Shown in pieces: positions 13,601 to 24,090 of a stretch of DNA of 64,000 bases. The position numbers and the translations under genes are program-made. Each line of letters starts with the position of its first letter. The stretch's first letter is position 1. The notes beneath the pieces were generated by a model. That model ran no database searches, was not told the DNA's origin, and was given only the letters and a program-made list of their open reading frames with translations. The stretch spans positions 129,395-193,394 of the forward strand of contig SJOL01003912.1 in NCBI GenBank assembly GCA_004794785.1, given 5' to 3'. Origin of the DNA: Opisthorchis felineus (Eukaryota > Platyhelminthes > Trematoda > Opisthorchiida > Opisthorchiidae).

Positions 13601-16339
13601 TGCTTGGTGCTGTAGGCCAGATGGAGCCCCGGTAGTTTAACGCCAGACGTAACTGCTGAGAGCAAGGTTCTCACATTTTTGCAGGCCAGTAAACTATCGC
13701 CAGTTATTTTACGGTATTCTCTCCGGTCTTTCTAGCCAGGCGAAGTACGCACGCATCAAAATAAATGATTGAATGAAAGACAGATTTCACAATAAAGCAT
13801 TCACGAATGTCACTCAATTCCTCTTTGTTCTCAAAGGCAGCAGCTACTCACTGAATTTGATTTGGTATGCACAGAAGTTCTTAAACGTTTTCGCATCAAA
13901 AAATTGGGAGACACTTCCAGGATCTGTCTACACTAAATTCAAAGGTGAGCACACAGAATGTGCGACTACTTAAAGATCCCGCTACATTGTGCTGAGGTTA
14001 CCCTCTTGAATTCCGCCATATCCTTTTCTCCACCTCGTGTTGAATTCTTTTCTGCCCCACTTTTTTTCGAAAACACTTATTTCCATGTGTGTCAAGGACA
14101 GTCTAACAGTCAGATATTCCGCCTTGTTGATTTGTTGTTCTTCGTGGCTCCTACTCACGGAAAGGCGGTGAAAGCTGATCGACCGGTAATCGTCCTGGTT
14201 TAACAGTCTAGTGTTTGACTTCCCTGACAATCGAAGCTCAAACCCTTGTGATTTCAGCTACTGTGACTACCCCCATCTTTTACCCTACGTCTCAGTAGCA
14301 AACCAAGCACTTTTGATTGTCCAGATCGCATTTTTTTGCGCGGATATTCGTCTTCAGTACACAGTCTGGCGTTTCATTTCTTCTGTGAAAACCGTGTCAA
14401 AATTGACAATGAGTTCAGGGAACAATTGAAAATTTGGATTTCCTATTCATAGAACATAATGGAAAACGGTTGGCCCAAATAGCTGAATGCTGCTATAGAG
14501 AAACCGTTTCGATCAGTTTCCCCCTAATCTCATTTACGGATCTGTACAGTGACATCAGAAGATAAGTTATTCCAGATGGGACCATCTCGTAGCTCTTCAA
14601 CCACAAACATGTTAAGTCAGAAAGAAAAATTGACGAACTGCATGATAAGAACACCCAGCGAACAGGCTTGATCACGAGGATCATGAAATTGCAGCGCTAT
14701 ACTCGAGCGGTGTTCAGTGCATCTCTTCGGACAATCATTATTCCAAAGGGAGAATCTGCTTCTCGCACTAATCTCACATTGAACTGTGATTGTGTCCTGA
14801 TTGCTTGTTATCATCCTTGTTTGCGAAGCAGCCATTTGACTCCGACCACCGGATTGACTTGGGTTTATCTCTGAATCTGGTTACAATAAGCCAGCATCCG
14901 CATTTGTTGTGCCACGAGCCGGCCCCATTCTGATTCCAGCGTGGATTTGCCGTTAAAGATGATGTTAATGGCTCAGCTCTTACAATGCGTCAGTGACACA
15001 CCGCACAATTTCGTCTAACAACAACGCATTAGCAATGTCACCTCTATTGATGGTGAAACGTTCTTCCTAGCTCAGCGACCATCTAGCATTGCTTCTCATG
15101 GCTGACATCACAGACCGTGTACCCCATCTTTATGGAGTCTACCATCTGTATGAGCTCGAGATGGCTCAGTGGTTAAGACCGAACTTGCTGCCCAGAAGGT
15201 CCGTGATTCGAATCTATCTCGACTGCTCTTGTCTAGACTGGGGCAACCTGGCAGTATCTCAGCCCTCGTGCTCCCTTCTGGTGGCATGGCAGCTAGGCAT
15301 CGGAAAGGTGTTACAGTTGAACCAGTTTTTATTTGTGGTGGGTTTGACATTAATTTTCCCTTGCTTACCAAGCCAAGCTCAGCTACAGAGTAGATATTTG
15401 ATGTATGGAGAAAGTGGCGAGGTAGCCCCCAGCCGGACATGCATAAAGCATAGACGATGGACATTTGGGACACGAGATGAGAATGGGTTAAAGGTCCATG
15501 AAATCTGAGGCACTCAGTTTGGGTGAAAGATGTGAGCGTAGGCTAAATGGGGGGTGGGGTGGACATAGACAATAATAGAGAAGAGGGAAATAGATTCACG
15601 GGACATGTGATGGGTGAGCTCGAGATGGCTCGGTGGTTAGGGCGCAGACTTACTGACCGGAAGGTCCGTTGTTCGCAACCGTCCTCTGCATCTCGACTGC
15701 TCTTGTCTAGGTTGGGTCAACCTGACAGCATCTCAGCCCTCTTGCTTCACTCGGTTGGCATAGCAGCTAGGCAGGGCGTTACAGCCGAATGATTATTATT
15801 GTTATTTACTTCATCCATATTTGGAATCCAAAGTCCCAATAATTTACGATTTTTCATGTTGTTTTTTACTTACCACACGCTGTCTGCACTTGATGACTGT
15901 TCGAAATGCTACCAGTCTACAGATTCAGTCTTCTGAAACTATCGTTCTTATTCGAGTCCGGTTCGTGGATCTCTGTGTAGAAAATATATATATTTGACGT
16001 TGCGTTATTTAATTTTTAATAGAGAATTTTTACTTTCCCCCTTTATGCATTATTTACATCCATCCCGTCCATTTTGACCGCTTCATCCGGCTCCTTATTT
16101 CAGGGCTAGGAAATGAGTATATTGGGTTTTTTCTTTCACCTGCATCCCGGTCGTCTCCTATTTCGAGCTACCTGTCTACAGAAAGAGTTCGCTTGTCCTA
16201 TTTAGCCACATAACAAATGCAAACAATACTGCTCCGTTTCACGCCACCGGCGATTCCGTTTCTTCTTTTTTCACAGAAACAATTCGATTCACTGTACGAC
16301 AACCTAAAACGACGCGTGAAGGACTTAGAAAAAAAGTAA
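1397..16339 (+). CDS. RTN: Reticulon gene (3' part, complete reticulon-homology domain), 5 exons
   Basis: Reticulons are integral ER membrane proteins whose C-terminal domain inserts as two hydrophobic hairpins and bends the membrane into tubules. Five exons (1397-1622, 7247-7385, 10752-10821, 13341-13387, 16277-16339) join with matching splice phases into 180 residues plus a stop. In order: the QWRDPLKTG opening (vertebrate equivalent YWRDIKKTG); a long hydrophobic segment of about 40 residues; a polar loop of about 60 residues ending LLLKDVLDTAK; a second long hydrophobic segment opening FVFLLYLLTVLGSWFN; LPKIYNLYQ; and a basic tail ending KDLEKK. Domain length and order fit the family. The variable N-terminal exons and the start codon are not found and probably lie upstream of the window. 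The family call is secure; orthology to a particular vertebrate RTN is not implied. No AATAAA was noticed soon after the stop. Confidence 0.9.
2857..3036 (+). repeat. tRNA-derived SINE, copy 1
   Basis: It opens GCTCGAGATAGCTCAGTGG (A-box-like) and has GGTCCGTGGTTCGAACTC (B-box-like) about 45 bases on. The body follows (CTGCTCTTGTC, TTGGCAGTATCTCA) and it ends near CACAGCTGTATG. It is a diverged copy of a family with at least eleven members in this window. Confidence 0.8.
3754..3775. repeat. Perfect short palindrome
   Basis: CAAATGTTTG and its exact inverse CAAACATTTG are separated by two bases. It lies in an intron with no adjacent feature, so it may be chance. Confidence 0.5.
3993..4100 (+). 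repeat. tRNA-derived SINE, copy 2 (5' part only)
   Basis: The A-box region GGGCTCAGTGGTTAAGGCGC is followed by ACCGGAAGGTCC and a degraded B-box (GTTTGAACCTAAC), then the body to GGCCTGGGCAGCCCGC, where similarity stops. Just upstream the 10-mer GACTCAAGAT is duplicated in tandem (3981-4000). Confidence 0.75.
4160..4330 (+). repeat. Dispersed repeat R3, copy 1
   Basis: Shared landmarks with 23915-24090 are CGAGGTGCCTAC, CTCCAG, TCAGACAAC, a GCCACTGACATCGGTTAGCCG-type block and CAGTGTCTCCA, in the same order and orientation. It sits just before the LINE fragment at 4517 and may be an upstream part of that element. Confidence 0.5.
4517..5279 (+). mobile_element. Non-LTR retrotransposon (LINE) fragment: EN-RT linker and N-terminal RT
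   Basis: The plus-strand frame 4527-4931 encodes a LINE linker (LDINDQLEKICKALPKAGTS, then YRRIIRLQMKLSVHTDREAWW, WTRRSKEVEEAKNAGNIRRL, SGPRKPLVSETI and ERLDRWAQYFE). A shifted frame at 5088-5279 continues with the first reverse-transcriptase motifs: SSLFGSIWEKETVPDNWDES, PVFEKGTRCECSNHRG and VVTRLLASLILRPLTVAR. At least one frameshift and a stop lie between (about 4930-5087), so the copy is inactive. Similarity ends abruptly at about 5280, where a minus-strand LINE piece begins. The element is of the apurinic-endonuclease LINE type; the clade is not resolved. Confidence 0.88.
5280..6290 (-). mobile_element. Non-LTR retrotransposon (LINE) fragment: endonuclease and mid-RT, inverted relative to the adjacent fragment
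   Basis: Reading the minus strand from about 6290 down gives an endonuclease start (RQARQQTALVCTLE, a stop, LSVDLCCLSRTGIQDPSTV). After a frameshift come GVGIFLSHRAEGSLFG, RLFIVSANAPTDSSSDTL, NIVVVAEDTDVQVGRL and DNGERMLQSCADNELF. The normal C-terminal endonuclease and first RT motifs are missing, and the reading jumps to LDFKSAFNFADQIVLNTL. The element's next segments follow near 5340-5285 (NFVINEE, then TLEGLRNIGGQLI). The piece lacks what the plus-strand fragment at 4517-5279 carries. It has several stops and shifts and is dead. Confidence 0.85.
6882..6997 (+). repeat. SINE 3' half with ATT microsatellite tail
   Basis: It matches the 3' half of the SINE (AGTATCTCAGCCCTCGTGC, TTCCTTCGGGTGG, ACAACTGAATGG) and runs into a (TTA)n/(ATC)n tract at about 6951-6997. 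This A/T trinucleotide tail is also seen on the copies at 15616 and 26153, which suggests it belongs to the SINE 3' end. Confidence 0.7.
7247..7385 (+). CDS. RTN: Reticulon exon b: inter-hairpin loop
   Basis: The acceptor is CCCTTTCTCTAG and the donor GTATGT starts at 7386. One base completes the split Thr codon from exon a, then 46 codons follow: EWLNTDMNLPRDKIVDRTV, SLSSDFETFAIRLQRILL and LKDVLDTAK. This is the loop that in vertebrate reticulons carries the region before LVDDLVDSLK. The exon ends on a codon boundary. Confidence 0.9.
8071..8254 (-). repeat. tRNA-derived SINE, copy 3
   Basis: On the minus strand it starts at GGCTCAGTGGTTGGAGCGCG and continues with ACCGGATGGTCC, a GTTCGAACCC B-box, GTCTAGGCTTGGGCAACC, and GAATGTTACAGCTGAA-like 3' sequence. 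It is near full length (about 184 bp). Confidence 0.85.
9119..9168. repeat. Short tandem patch of GTAAACA units
   Basis: Irregular repeats of GGTAAACA / AAGTAAACA occur five times in about 50 bases inside a reticulon intron. No other signal is seen. Confidence 0.6.
10113..10293 (-). repeat. tRNA-derived SINE, copy 4
   Basis: On the minus strand it reads GAGCTCGAGATAGTTCAGTG, ACCGGAAGGTC, a B-box altered to GGTTGGACCC, GTCTAGACTTGGCAACC, and ends GGTGTTACAGCTGAACG. It is full length with a degraded B-box. Confidence 0.85.
10752..10821 (+). CDS. RTN: Reticulon exon c: start of second hydrophobic hairpin
   Basis: The acceptor is a strong T-tract (CTCTTTTTTTTAG) and the donor GTAAGA starts at 10822. 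The 70-nt exon encodes FVFLLYLLTVLGSWFNLLTL plus VIV and one base of a Gly codon. The pattern (aromatic-hydrophobic, then G-x-W-F-N) matches the FTYVGALFNGLTL segment of animal reticulons. The ORF is too short to stand out by length. Assignment rests on homology plus phase agreement with both neighbours. Confidence 0.9.
10822..13340 (+). other. Reticulon intron c (2.5 kb)
   Basis: No exon or full repeat copy is recognised. There is a weak SINE-like fragment near 11437 (CTCGAGTGGCTCAGCGACT). The rest, including 11620-13020, shows nothing I can support. Confidence 0.5.
13341..13387 (+). CDS. RTN: Reticulon exon d: end of second hairpin (47 nt)
   Basis: The acceptor is TTTATCTGCAG and the donor GTATGT starts at 13388. 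Two bases complete a Gly codon, then FVLLFTLPKIYNLYQ follows. It corresponds to the LFSVPVIYERHQ segment of vertebrate reticulons. Only one of the three frames fits both neighbours, and that frame gives the family motif. Confidence 0.9.
15152..15321 (+). repeat. tRNA-derived SINE, copy 5
   Basis: GAGCTCGAGATGGCTCAGTG is followed by CAGAAGGTCCGTGATTCGAA, CTGCTCTTGTCTAGACTGGG, GCAGTATCTCAGCCCTCGTG, and GGTGTTACAGTTGAACC at the end. It is full length and well preserved. Confidence 0.9.
15616..15808 (+). repeat. tRNA-derived SINE, copy 6
   Basis: GAGCTCGAGATGGCTCGGTG, ACCGGAAGGTCCGTTGTTCG, CTTGTCTAGGTTGGGTCAAC and GCGTTACAGCCGAATG are followed by ATTATTATTGTTATTT. It has the same orientation as copy 5. 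Its ATT-rich tail looks like the family's 3' end. Confidence 0.9.
16277..16339 (+). CDS. RTN: Reticulon last exon: cytosolic tail and stop
   Basis: The acceptor is TCTTTTTTCACAG. The exon encodes KQFDSLYDNLKRRVKDLEKK and then TAA at 16337-16339, in phase after YNLYQ of exon d. It matches the basic C-terminal tail of reticulons in position and length. The tail ends in two lysines but lacks a classical KKxx. The stop overlaps AAAGTAAGC, which could also act as a splice donor, so a longer tail cannot be excluded. Confidence 0.85.
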   Translation, partial: KQFDSLYDNLKRRVKDLEKK

Positions 16340-17847
16340 GCCAATGTTTTAAACTCGCAGTCCTGTTTGCAATTTGGTGCAGTTCAAGAATGCTTTGGGA
16401 TGCCCCCTTTTTCACTAGGTTTTTTAGCTTAGAATTCGGTTTGGTAACCAGCTAGACCGACTTGGTAATCGACTTCTGCCTTTTTGAAGGCAAATATTTG
16501 TGAAAACTTCAATCAGGTTCAAAATATTGTGAAATAGTTTGAATTTTGAGTATAAATAGCTGCATTATGTCGCTACGCGTCGAATAATCAGTCTTACTCG
16601 AGAGACAGTCTATCATTTTGTGAGTGATAGCCATTACTATTGTCATACGATGTATAAAGCATATCCGTAGAAGCCCAGTTTCCGGTCGTTCATCCGTCGA
16701 ACTCCGCTGTTGCCTGGTTTGGAACACAAGGTAGGGCACGAGCTTGTTTTTTAGGCGTTTCGTTTACTGACCGCATGGAATGCCAAATGTAACGTGCATA
16801 TGTTATATTTGGGCTTTAAAAAACCCGCTTACGCGGATAGATGCAAACATATCAACTCGTTTGTTTTTTTAAATCACCAGGGATGGAAATGAGTTTTCCC
16901 CTGGTTCGTCCATGTGATTCCCAATATCTAATTTGACAGAGATCTTGTGGTATGGAGAGTGAAATCGCAACAGCTGAGTATTAGAAATATTCCCACTTGG
17001 CTCCTCGCTTGTCTTTCTACCCTAGGAAAGGGTGAATTTTCTGACGTCCCTGTTCCCATTGGTCGAAGGCGAGCATTCTTGTGCCACCTTAATATCACTT
17101 ACCACACGACAGTTATCTGTAGAGGTTGTGGTCAAAATGATGTATTATTGTATCGAATAGTGCACCCACGTTTCTTCTACTCCATTCATTCTTTTACACG
17201 TTTTTCAGAAACTGAACATCCCGTTCACTGGTACATGGCCAGGTGTACAGATCATGGTCCTGTGTAGCATGATCAAATTAATATCTTATCATAGACTCCC
17301 CCCCCCCTGAACAGAGACCAACGTTGGGACGGAGGTTAGCTAATCTCTCGGGGAATGCACAATAGATAGCAGTTTACTGGGAAAACAATTGTGGATTATC
17401 TGAAGGAGTGGCTTTCCTTACAGGAATTACCGTAATTGACCGTGGGTGTTCGTTATGCTACATATTTCCACCCGTGAATCCGGCTTTGCAAGTATATCGC
17501 TTTTAAGGGCGCCCACTCCACACCACTGGATACAACTGTACGAGCCGATGACAGCAATGGGTCTCACACTGAGCGTATGGAGTTAGAACTCTGGCATAAA
17601 CAGCGTTGTTGACATGGCCTAGCTACGCACCAGATGGTACTCAAGCATGCAATGTTGTTAATACGATGTGGGTTTGTGACATTTGGCAGGCTGGAGTGGA
17701 AAATGGAATGTGTAGTCGTGACTCAGGTGGAAATGCTTTTGAAACCTTATAAACTAACTGTTGCCTTTTCTGCCCAGACAGACCAAGTTTCTGTCAACGG
17801 ACTTCCAGCGTGTGTGCAAGTTCATCAACCGTAGCTGGAATGTAGCG

Positions 17848-17993
17848 AGTTTGATGTAGCTCAGTGGTTAAGGTGCGAACCTCAACCTCCGCATCCCGAT
17901 TTCTCTTATCTAGGCTTGGACAAGCTCGCAGTGTCTTAGCTTTCGTGCTTCCTTTGGGTGGTATGGCACCGAAAGGGTGTTACAGCTGAATGA
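17848..17993 (+). repeat. tRNA-derived SINE, copy 7 (internal deletion)
   Basis: It opens GATGTAGCTCAGTGGTTAAG but passes straight from the A-box region to CTCAACCTCCGCATCCCGA, so the segment carrying the B-box is deleted. The remainder runs to GAAAGGGTGTTACAGCTGAA. Confidence 0.8.
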
Positions 17994-20900
17994 CGGAATG
18001 TAGCTCCTCCACGTAATCGACGTGCGAGGGTTCGATCACCATCCCCGAATGTTTCCGCTGTGTGAATTTTTGATGATTCCTAATAGGTATGCGGTAGGTT
18101 TGTAATGCTTCTGGATCTTTCAGCACGTGGTCTGGATCAGAGTTGCACGGTAAACCCCGAGTTCGCTATACAGTTTCGTAATCCAAAAATCAACAGAGGG
18201 ATTCCAAAGTTTGTAGTGGCTTGATTGTCGCGGAACCGGATATCGATCAATCGCTTCAATAAAGGTTGTGCGGAAGTCGTGAATTAAATTTGGCTAACAT
18301 TCCCTAACCACTCAGTGGATAGCACTTTGTCTTTTGCCGCGGTTATACTTTTCCACGCTATTTACTTTCTTTGTAGCACCTGGTCAAAACAGTTCGTCCA
18401 TCTAAAAAGCACAGAACGAGTTATTTTAATTCTTGAGTGTTAATGTAGGAGAGATGGGATTTGGGGAAGTTTGAATACAACATACAACGCATACGAAAAG
18501 ACAGCCCTTGGATGCTACTCGAACCCGCGACCTCTCGCTTTTACTCGATGACTCAGTGATGACAAATATCAACTGTCAATCCATTAGGCGGACTCAATGT
18601 AAACGCAAGTGCATATGTGCCACGTGATTCAGTGTGCGCGGTAACTCATTTGGTGGAACACGGCCGTGGCGGGTTCTAGTCCATTCCAAGGGCTCTGTCT
18701 CTTCGCTTGACTTTTACAGTTTTGGGGTCATCGATCTCTGACCGCGCTAAGCTGAGCTGAGCTGGCGGATGACACTGCGAAACACCGGCACCCATGTCCA
18801 CAGCGCTCCCTTTTGAACAGTCTTCTCACGTCCTGAGATAGCAACTGATTATCTCTCCTACCCGAGTTTCGTTTATACTAAGACCCGGGGGTGCGTGGTA
18901 CTCAAGTACGAATGCCTTCAGCGTCAGCTGATTGAATAGTGACAGGTGTTTCGGGTGCCAGACGACCGGAGCTGAAGTCACGGTGCAACCGGGCACACGC
19001 ACTACTGACGGGTTGTAATGAAAGCTAAACTGATACCTCCGATTTGGTGCCGCACGAAGACAGCAAAATGGCTTCTCAGAAGAGTGATATGGACCCATCT
19101 TCGGACTGGAGCCCCGTAACAGTGCACAGTGCAGCGCACGAACTCTGTCTCCTACAACCGCCCGGTGACATTGGGTGCGTCTCGCTCACCGAATACGTGA
19201 CACAATCCGGACGTGTATAGCCTTAGCCGATTTTCACTCATCTATTTTTAAACGGTCCCGACCGGTTCACGGATGCGCTGACTCTTTGGCGGACATCCAA
19301 AACATGGGATGATTGTTGGTACCAATCAGTGTGGGCTAAGTAATAGAGTGTATGGAAAAAATATCTCAATTTGACATGGGTTATTTTTTATCGCTGGTGT
19401 TTGTACTTCGTACTGCAAACTTTCCAGTTTTTTATGTCTCATCTCTCTGCAGAGGAGCGTACACATTTGCCTTTCGAGAGTTCAGATTTATCGCCCGTCA
19501 CTAAAGGGTCGCTTGGTGCCAACTACTCTCTCAATAGCGCCATTTGGTTGACTCGGCTTACCTGCATTGTCGACTGTACCTTGAAAATAGGCCGTGCGCA
19601 TCATTACAACCCAGTTACTTCCAAAGTCAAACAGATACATTAGGTTTGTGGCGCTCATTCATTCTATGGGCTTGCACTTCCTACACGGTCGGAAATCAGC
19701 ACAAATCTTACTTCACTGTGTGTTTTGATTGCGCCCTATCTCGGATATGGGGCCTTTTTCGAAACAGCCCGAGCATCTCGTAGTCACACAGGACTATTGG
19801 TGGTCCTGTTCGTTGCAATGGGACCTCATTATGTTTCTCGTTTATTAGACAGCAAGGTCAAACCGCGGTGTTGTAGATGCGGTGGTTTAGACAATGATCG
19901 AACAGGTCGCCCTATAATTCAGTCTTGCGTGACGTTCAGGGCATCTACGAGCTAGGACTGGCCGATATAGCAGATCGATTTTTGAAGCACTCTACGACCA
20001 TCGACGGGTGAATGTTCATTCATCTCGTTGTCTTGTTTTCTTGCTCTATATACGAACGCCACAGCCTATACGACTGCCTCATAGTTTGAAGTACTGTTTC
20101 GGCGGACTAGGAGCTTCTCCCAGGTGGCTCTGCACAGTTGTCCCAGTCGACCCAGGTAATTGGTTTTCCAATCCTGTTGAAGGTTGTTTTGACATGTTCC
20201 ATCGTCACCATTGCGGAAATCGAACAGCCGATGCATCTTCATGGATCCAGATGGTTCGTAACCTCCCACTGTTGTTAGCGAAATACACCCATTTGTAAAC
20301 AAATTTGGTTTTTGCGAGAGACTCACCTCGAACCCAGCTGAATCTCTCGTTTGCGATGTTTTCCACTGTTGTGTTTGAGGAAATCGGTTGAAAAGAACTA
20401 GCTTCAATCAGATTGTTAATTCAAACTTATTACGTTACAAACAGCACTATTCCTCGCTTTTTCCACGGTTCATTAGACGTTCAAATTGTCTCGCTTGTAT
20501 TTGGTCCATTATCTGTCTGTTTCTGTGACACTTTGGGTTGGTCGATCCTGAAAAAGCTCTGTTGATTGGCTGGACGACGGTTTCTCAATCCCGTATCATC
20601 ATTGGCCTATGGTGATGTCAGCTTGTAAAGCACTGTTCTCATCGTAGGTTCTGTATGGCGTGATAAACACATCCTTCCGCTTTCGAAAAGTCACTCCACG
20701 TGTGTATACCCTAGTTAGTTCGGGTCTCGCCCTAGTCCTTCCTGGACTCTATTTCCTCGCTTGATTATGCCGTGTACCTCCACGTCGTGTAAGTGGTAGT
20801 CAAGCCTCATCATCACTTTTCGCTTCACCAACAGTTTCGGATCTTCAGACACACTTTGGACCCATACCTCATCACCCTCCTGTATTTTGTCGGATTACTG

Positions 20901-21117
20901 GTGTCGTCAGTATTCGCGAATACCTGTTAATCTTGGAGATGGGATATTTCATGTGTGAAATGGCACCGTTAGCTAAAATCCTCCCCCTCAATGGGTTGTT
21001 ACTGCATGTTGAAGAGTTTGTGTATCTGGGGTTGGGGTGACCACCGGTGTAATGCATATGACTTACGCAACCAACTCTTGTTTACTGTTGAGGTGGACAA
21101 TCTTAAACGAGAGATTC

Positions 21118-21215
21118 GCTGGATTCAGTTGAGTCTCCTGTCAAAACCAAATTCGTGTGAAAATGAGTATTTGTCGAAATCTGCCTAATTTGGGTTCAAG
21201 TAGAACATAAGGTTG
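21118..21215 (+). repeat. Dispersed repeat family R2, copy 2
   Basis: It contains GGATTCAGTTGAGTCTC, TCAAAACCAAATTCG and AAAATGAGTATTTGTCG, followed by AATTTGGGTTCAAGTAGAAC. The last block is repeated exactly at the right edge of the window. Confidence 0.65.
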
Positions 21216-23914
21216 ACGGAAACTCGGGGACTGCACCTACCTGATGAGCCACAAGAAAAGCGAAACGGGTCGTGAGCTGTCGGAAAGTTTTCAGCAACCT
21301 TATTAGTAGTGTGTTACGTCTAAACAAGTGTCATTTGCATTTGTAGGATCGAACCACTGTTGAAGAAGATTCCAGGACTGCAGAAATAGACCATCGACCA
21401 AATTACGGATTTCTACCTTGTTAGTTCCCACTCACCTCATCCATTCCTTACTTACTCCCATTCTATGCTAGGCCTTCCTTCATTCTTACCACTCACAACA
21501 CTTTATAGTAAACTACATTTTCCTTCATTGGTTTGCATCTTTTGAATGCTTACACTGTCACCTGTTTTCGTCCGTTATTTCGCACCAATCTTAGCTTTTG
21601 CATGCTTATCCTCTGTATTGACCCGCACTGTAATCATGCACTCCTTATCGTTGGATGTCTCTCGATTTGGTCTTCGATTCCTTGGACGGTCAGTGAATGA
21701 ATGGGCAAGGTAGCATAACAAAGGTAATTTAGGCAACAGTTCTTCGTCTTCGAGAATGACTCACCTGTGTGTGACTGCATAGCAGAGCCGGGAAAGTTGT
21801 TACAATGCAGATTCTCGGAACTTTTTGGAAACCACAATGTGCGAAATATTTATAAATTCACATGAGCTTTCGCGCAACTCATTCAACTGTTGGGACGGAA
21901 AGGTGTTTTCTTTTTTTTAAAAAAATGTGTGGTATACCTGTGATGCTTGAAAGTTGATCTTAGTTTTCGGAACCACTATTACGTACCAGAGGTAATCAAT
22001 AGAGCCACACTTAGCATCCGAACTTCCCATAACTAGGCAAACTTCTACTGCCGTGATGTATTGCAATTTAATTTTCCGATTTAGCTCGGGAATTTTTCAT
22101 TCTTATTTACGGCGGAGAGGGAAGTGATCCGGTGTTATGGCTCGCGAAGTCGGGCTACTGTCGTCCCGTAGAAGACATTCATATGAAGGCTGTGTGAAGA
22201 ATACTCATTGCTAGGTGTAGGTCTGGTTGTCCTTCTCACGGTCACCGTGCAAGAACTGAACAAATAAACGGAATAACAGCAGCTGTAGTCCCACAAGTTC
22301 GTCTAACTTGGCTGATCAAATACGGTTAACTTGGGCCTGCAAGCTACTTTTACATTTGACAGTCCAACGGTGTCTCTGGTAGGACAGTTCAGCAGAAGAT
22401 CCTCACATTTAGCGTGGGGTTGTAGACAGTGGTGTGCGGGCGCGAAGTCTAGGCACACAGTATGAACAACTACCTACATCTATCAAGTGACTTCGGACGA
22501 CCGACGTTCCTTTCCATGGAAATTCGCATTATAAATCTTCGCCGAATCCCATATTACACGTCAAAGATTACTGTCGCATACTGCACAAGTATTATTTGCT
22601 ACAAGCGAAGATTCTTATTGGTGTTAACTGGGGTGGAACCAAAGTGTCACCTTTGAGATTCGAAGCCTCGAGTTAATGATACGCCATAACCGTTCACCGC
22701 TCCTCGTTTGACTGAGCAGTTGAAAAAGACATTCCACGCGACGCCGAAATATCACGCCTTGAATATGTTGTGTGGTCATCGTTCAAGCGCCCCCTGAATT
22801 AACAGCTATCACCCGCGTGGCTGTTGTGCCGTCAAATGAGACAGCTCATGGTTGGAGGTGGTGGCTGACATTGTTATGGTGACAGTAAAAAGTTCGATTT
22901 AGAAAATCCAGCTTTCGACAGGTTACCCAATGCGTTGCTCATCGAGTTTGTGGTCAAACTTAATATCGTAGCGATAAGGTAGGGGTGAGAGTTTGTGATA
23001 TGCCGATGGCAACTTCACTGATCCAGTCGACAGCTGGCCCTAGGCCGGATGCGAGATGTTTGACTCTCCAACATTTGGCGCTCCAAGGTCACAAGCGTAG
23101 TGATTAACGCACTGATGAGTTGTGCTCTCGAGGCGACAGAGGTGCCATTTTGGAGATGTTGGATTAATCACTTCATAGAAGTGGGTCAAGTTGGAAGGGT
23201 TTGATGTACTGAGATGCGGTCCCGCTTCCCTTGATCTTGGTGTATTTTCTGTCACTTGTATGAGGCAAGCTTGGTGCGAGCCTGTGAAAGTCAGCTCGCC
23301 GACAATCAACTCGTTTGTGATTGAATGCAAAGCACGGTTGTTGTTGAGCTACCTCCGTTAATGGTACCGATGCCTACCATCCATCAGGCAGTTCAAATTC
23401 AGATACCACATTATCCGTTGACTCCATCTGCAAATCTAGTTTGAGGATCGTGGGCTGAATTCACATGTCATGTTCCCATCTGCTTCCAAGCCACGTAAAT
23501 GTTCCACATTCTCCACTATTTGCCCCTAAATAGTAGGGGCTTGTTCAAATGCCAAGCCCTGCAGCGTGTCCTTACAGTTTGTAGGTGTGAAAGACATACC
23601 GAGAGTTGGGATGATTGGTTAACCATGCGCTTCCTCTTAAAAACAGCATCAATGTCGTCTGCACATCCAGGACTGACAAGGCAGATTCAAAGACTGGTGT
23701 TTAATGGGGTTCTCCAGAGTCCGCCTTCTAATTATATCAGCTTCGAAGTTCGAAAGATGGCATTCCTACTGGACACGACTATTTGTAGCGAAACGCTCGG
23801 AGAGCTCTCCCTATGAAGCGGTCCGATCATCGGCTCTAGGCCTATTAGCGTTGGCACTGATGCTTCACTGCTATACAACCACAAAGTTTATCCAGTTATA
23901 TTTGAAGCCTTGAA

Positions 23915-24090
23915 GAGAAAAGGCGGAATGAGGGAGGGACCTGGTGCCATCCTGTAGCAAGCATTCCGAGGTGCCTACTCCTCCAGGCAATCGATCAGAC
24001 AACTTGGAACGAAACTGACTGCAAGAACGACACGCCATTGATTAGCCGTCATTTTTTGCAATGTCTCCACTAGGTATAACAAACACGTAT
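23915..24090 (+). repeat. Dispersed repeat R3, copy 2
   Basis: It shares ordered landmarks with 4160-4330: CGAGGTGCCTACTCCTCCAG, TCAGACAACTTGG, GATTAGCCGTCAT and CAATGTCTCCAC. Confidence 0.5.

Larger units (their letters stand above)
13388..16276 (+). other. Reticulon intron d (2.9 kb)
   Basis: It contains two plus-strand SINEs (15152-15321 and 15616-15808) about 300 bp apart. ORFs of 60-140 codons here have no recognisable product, and several are translations of the SINEs. Confidence 0.6.
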
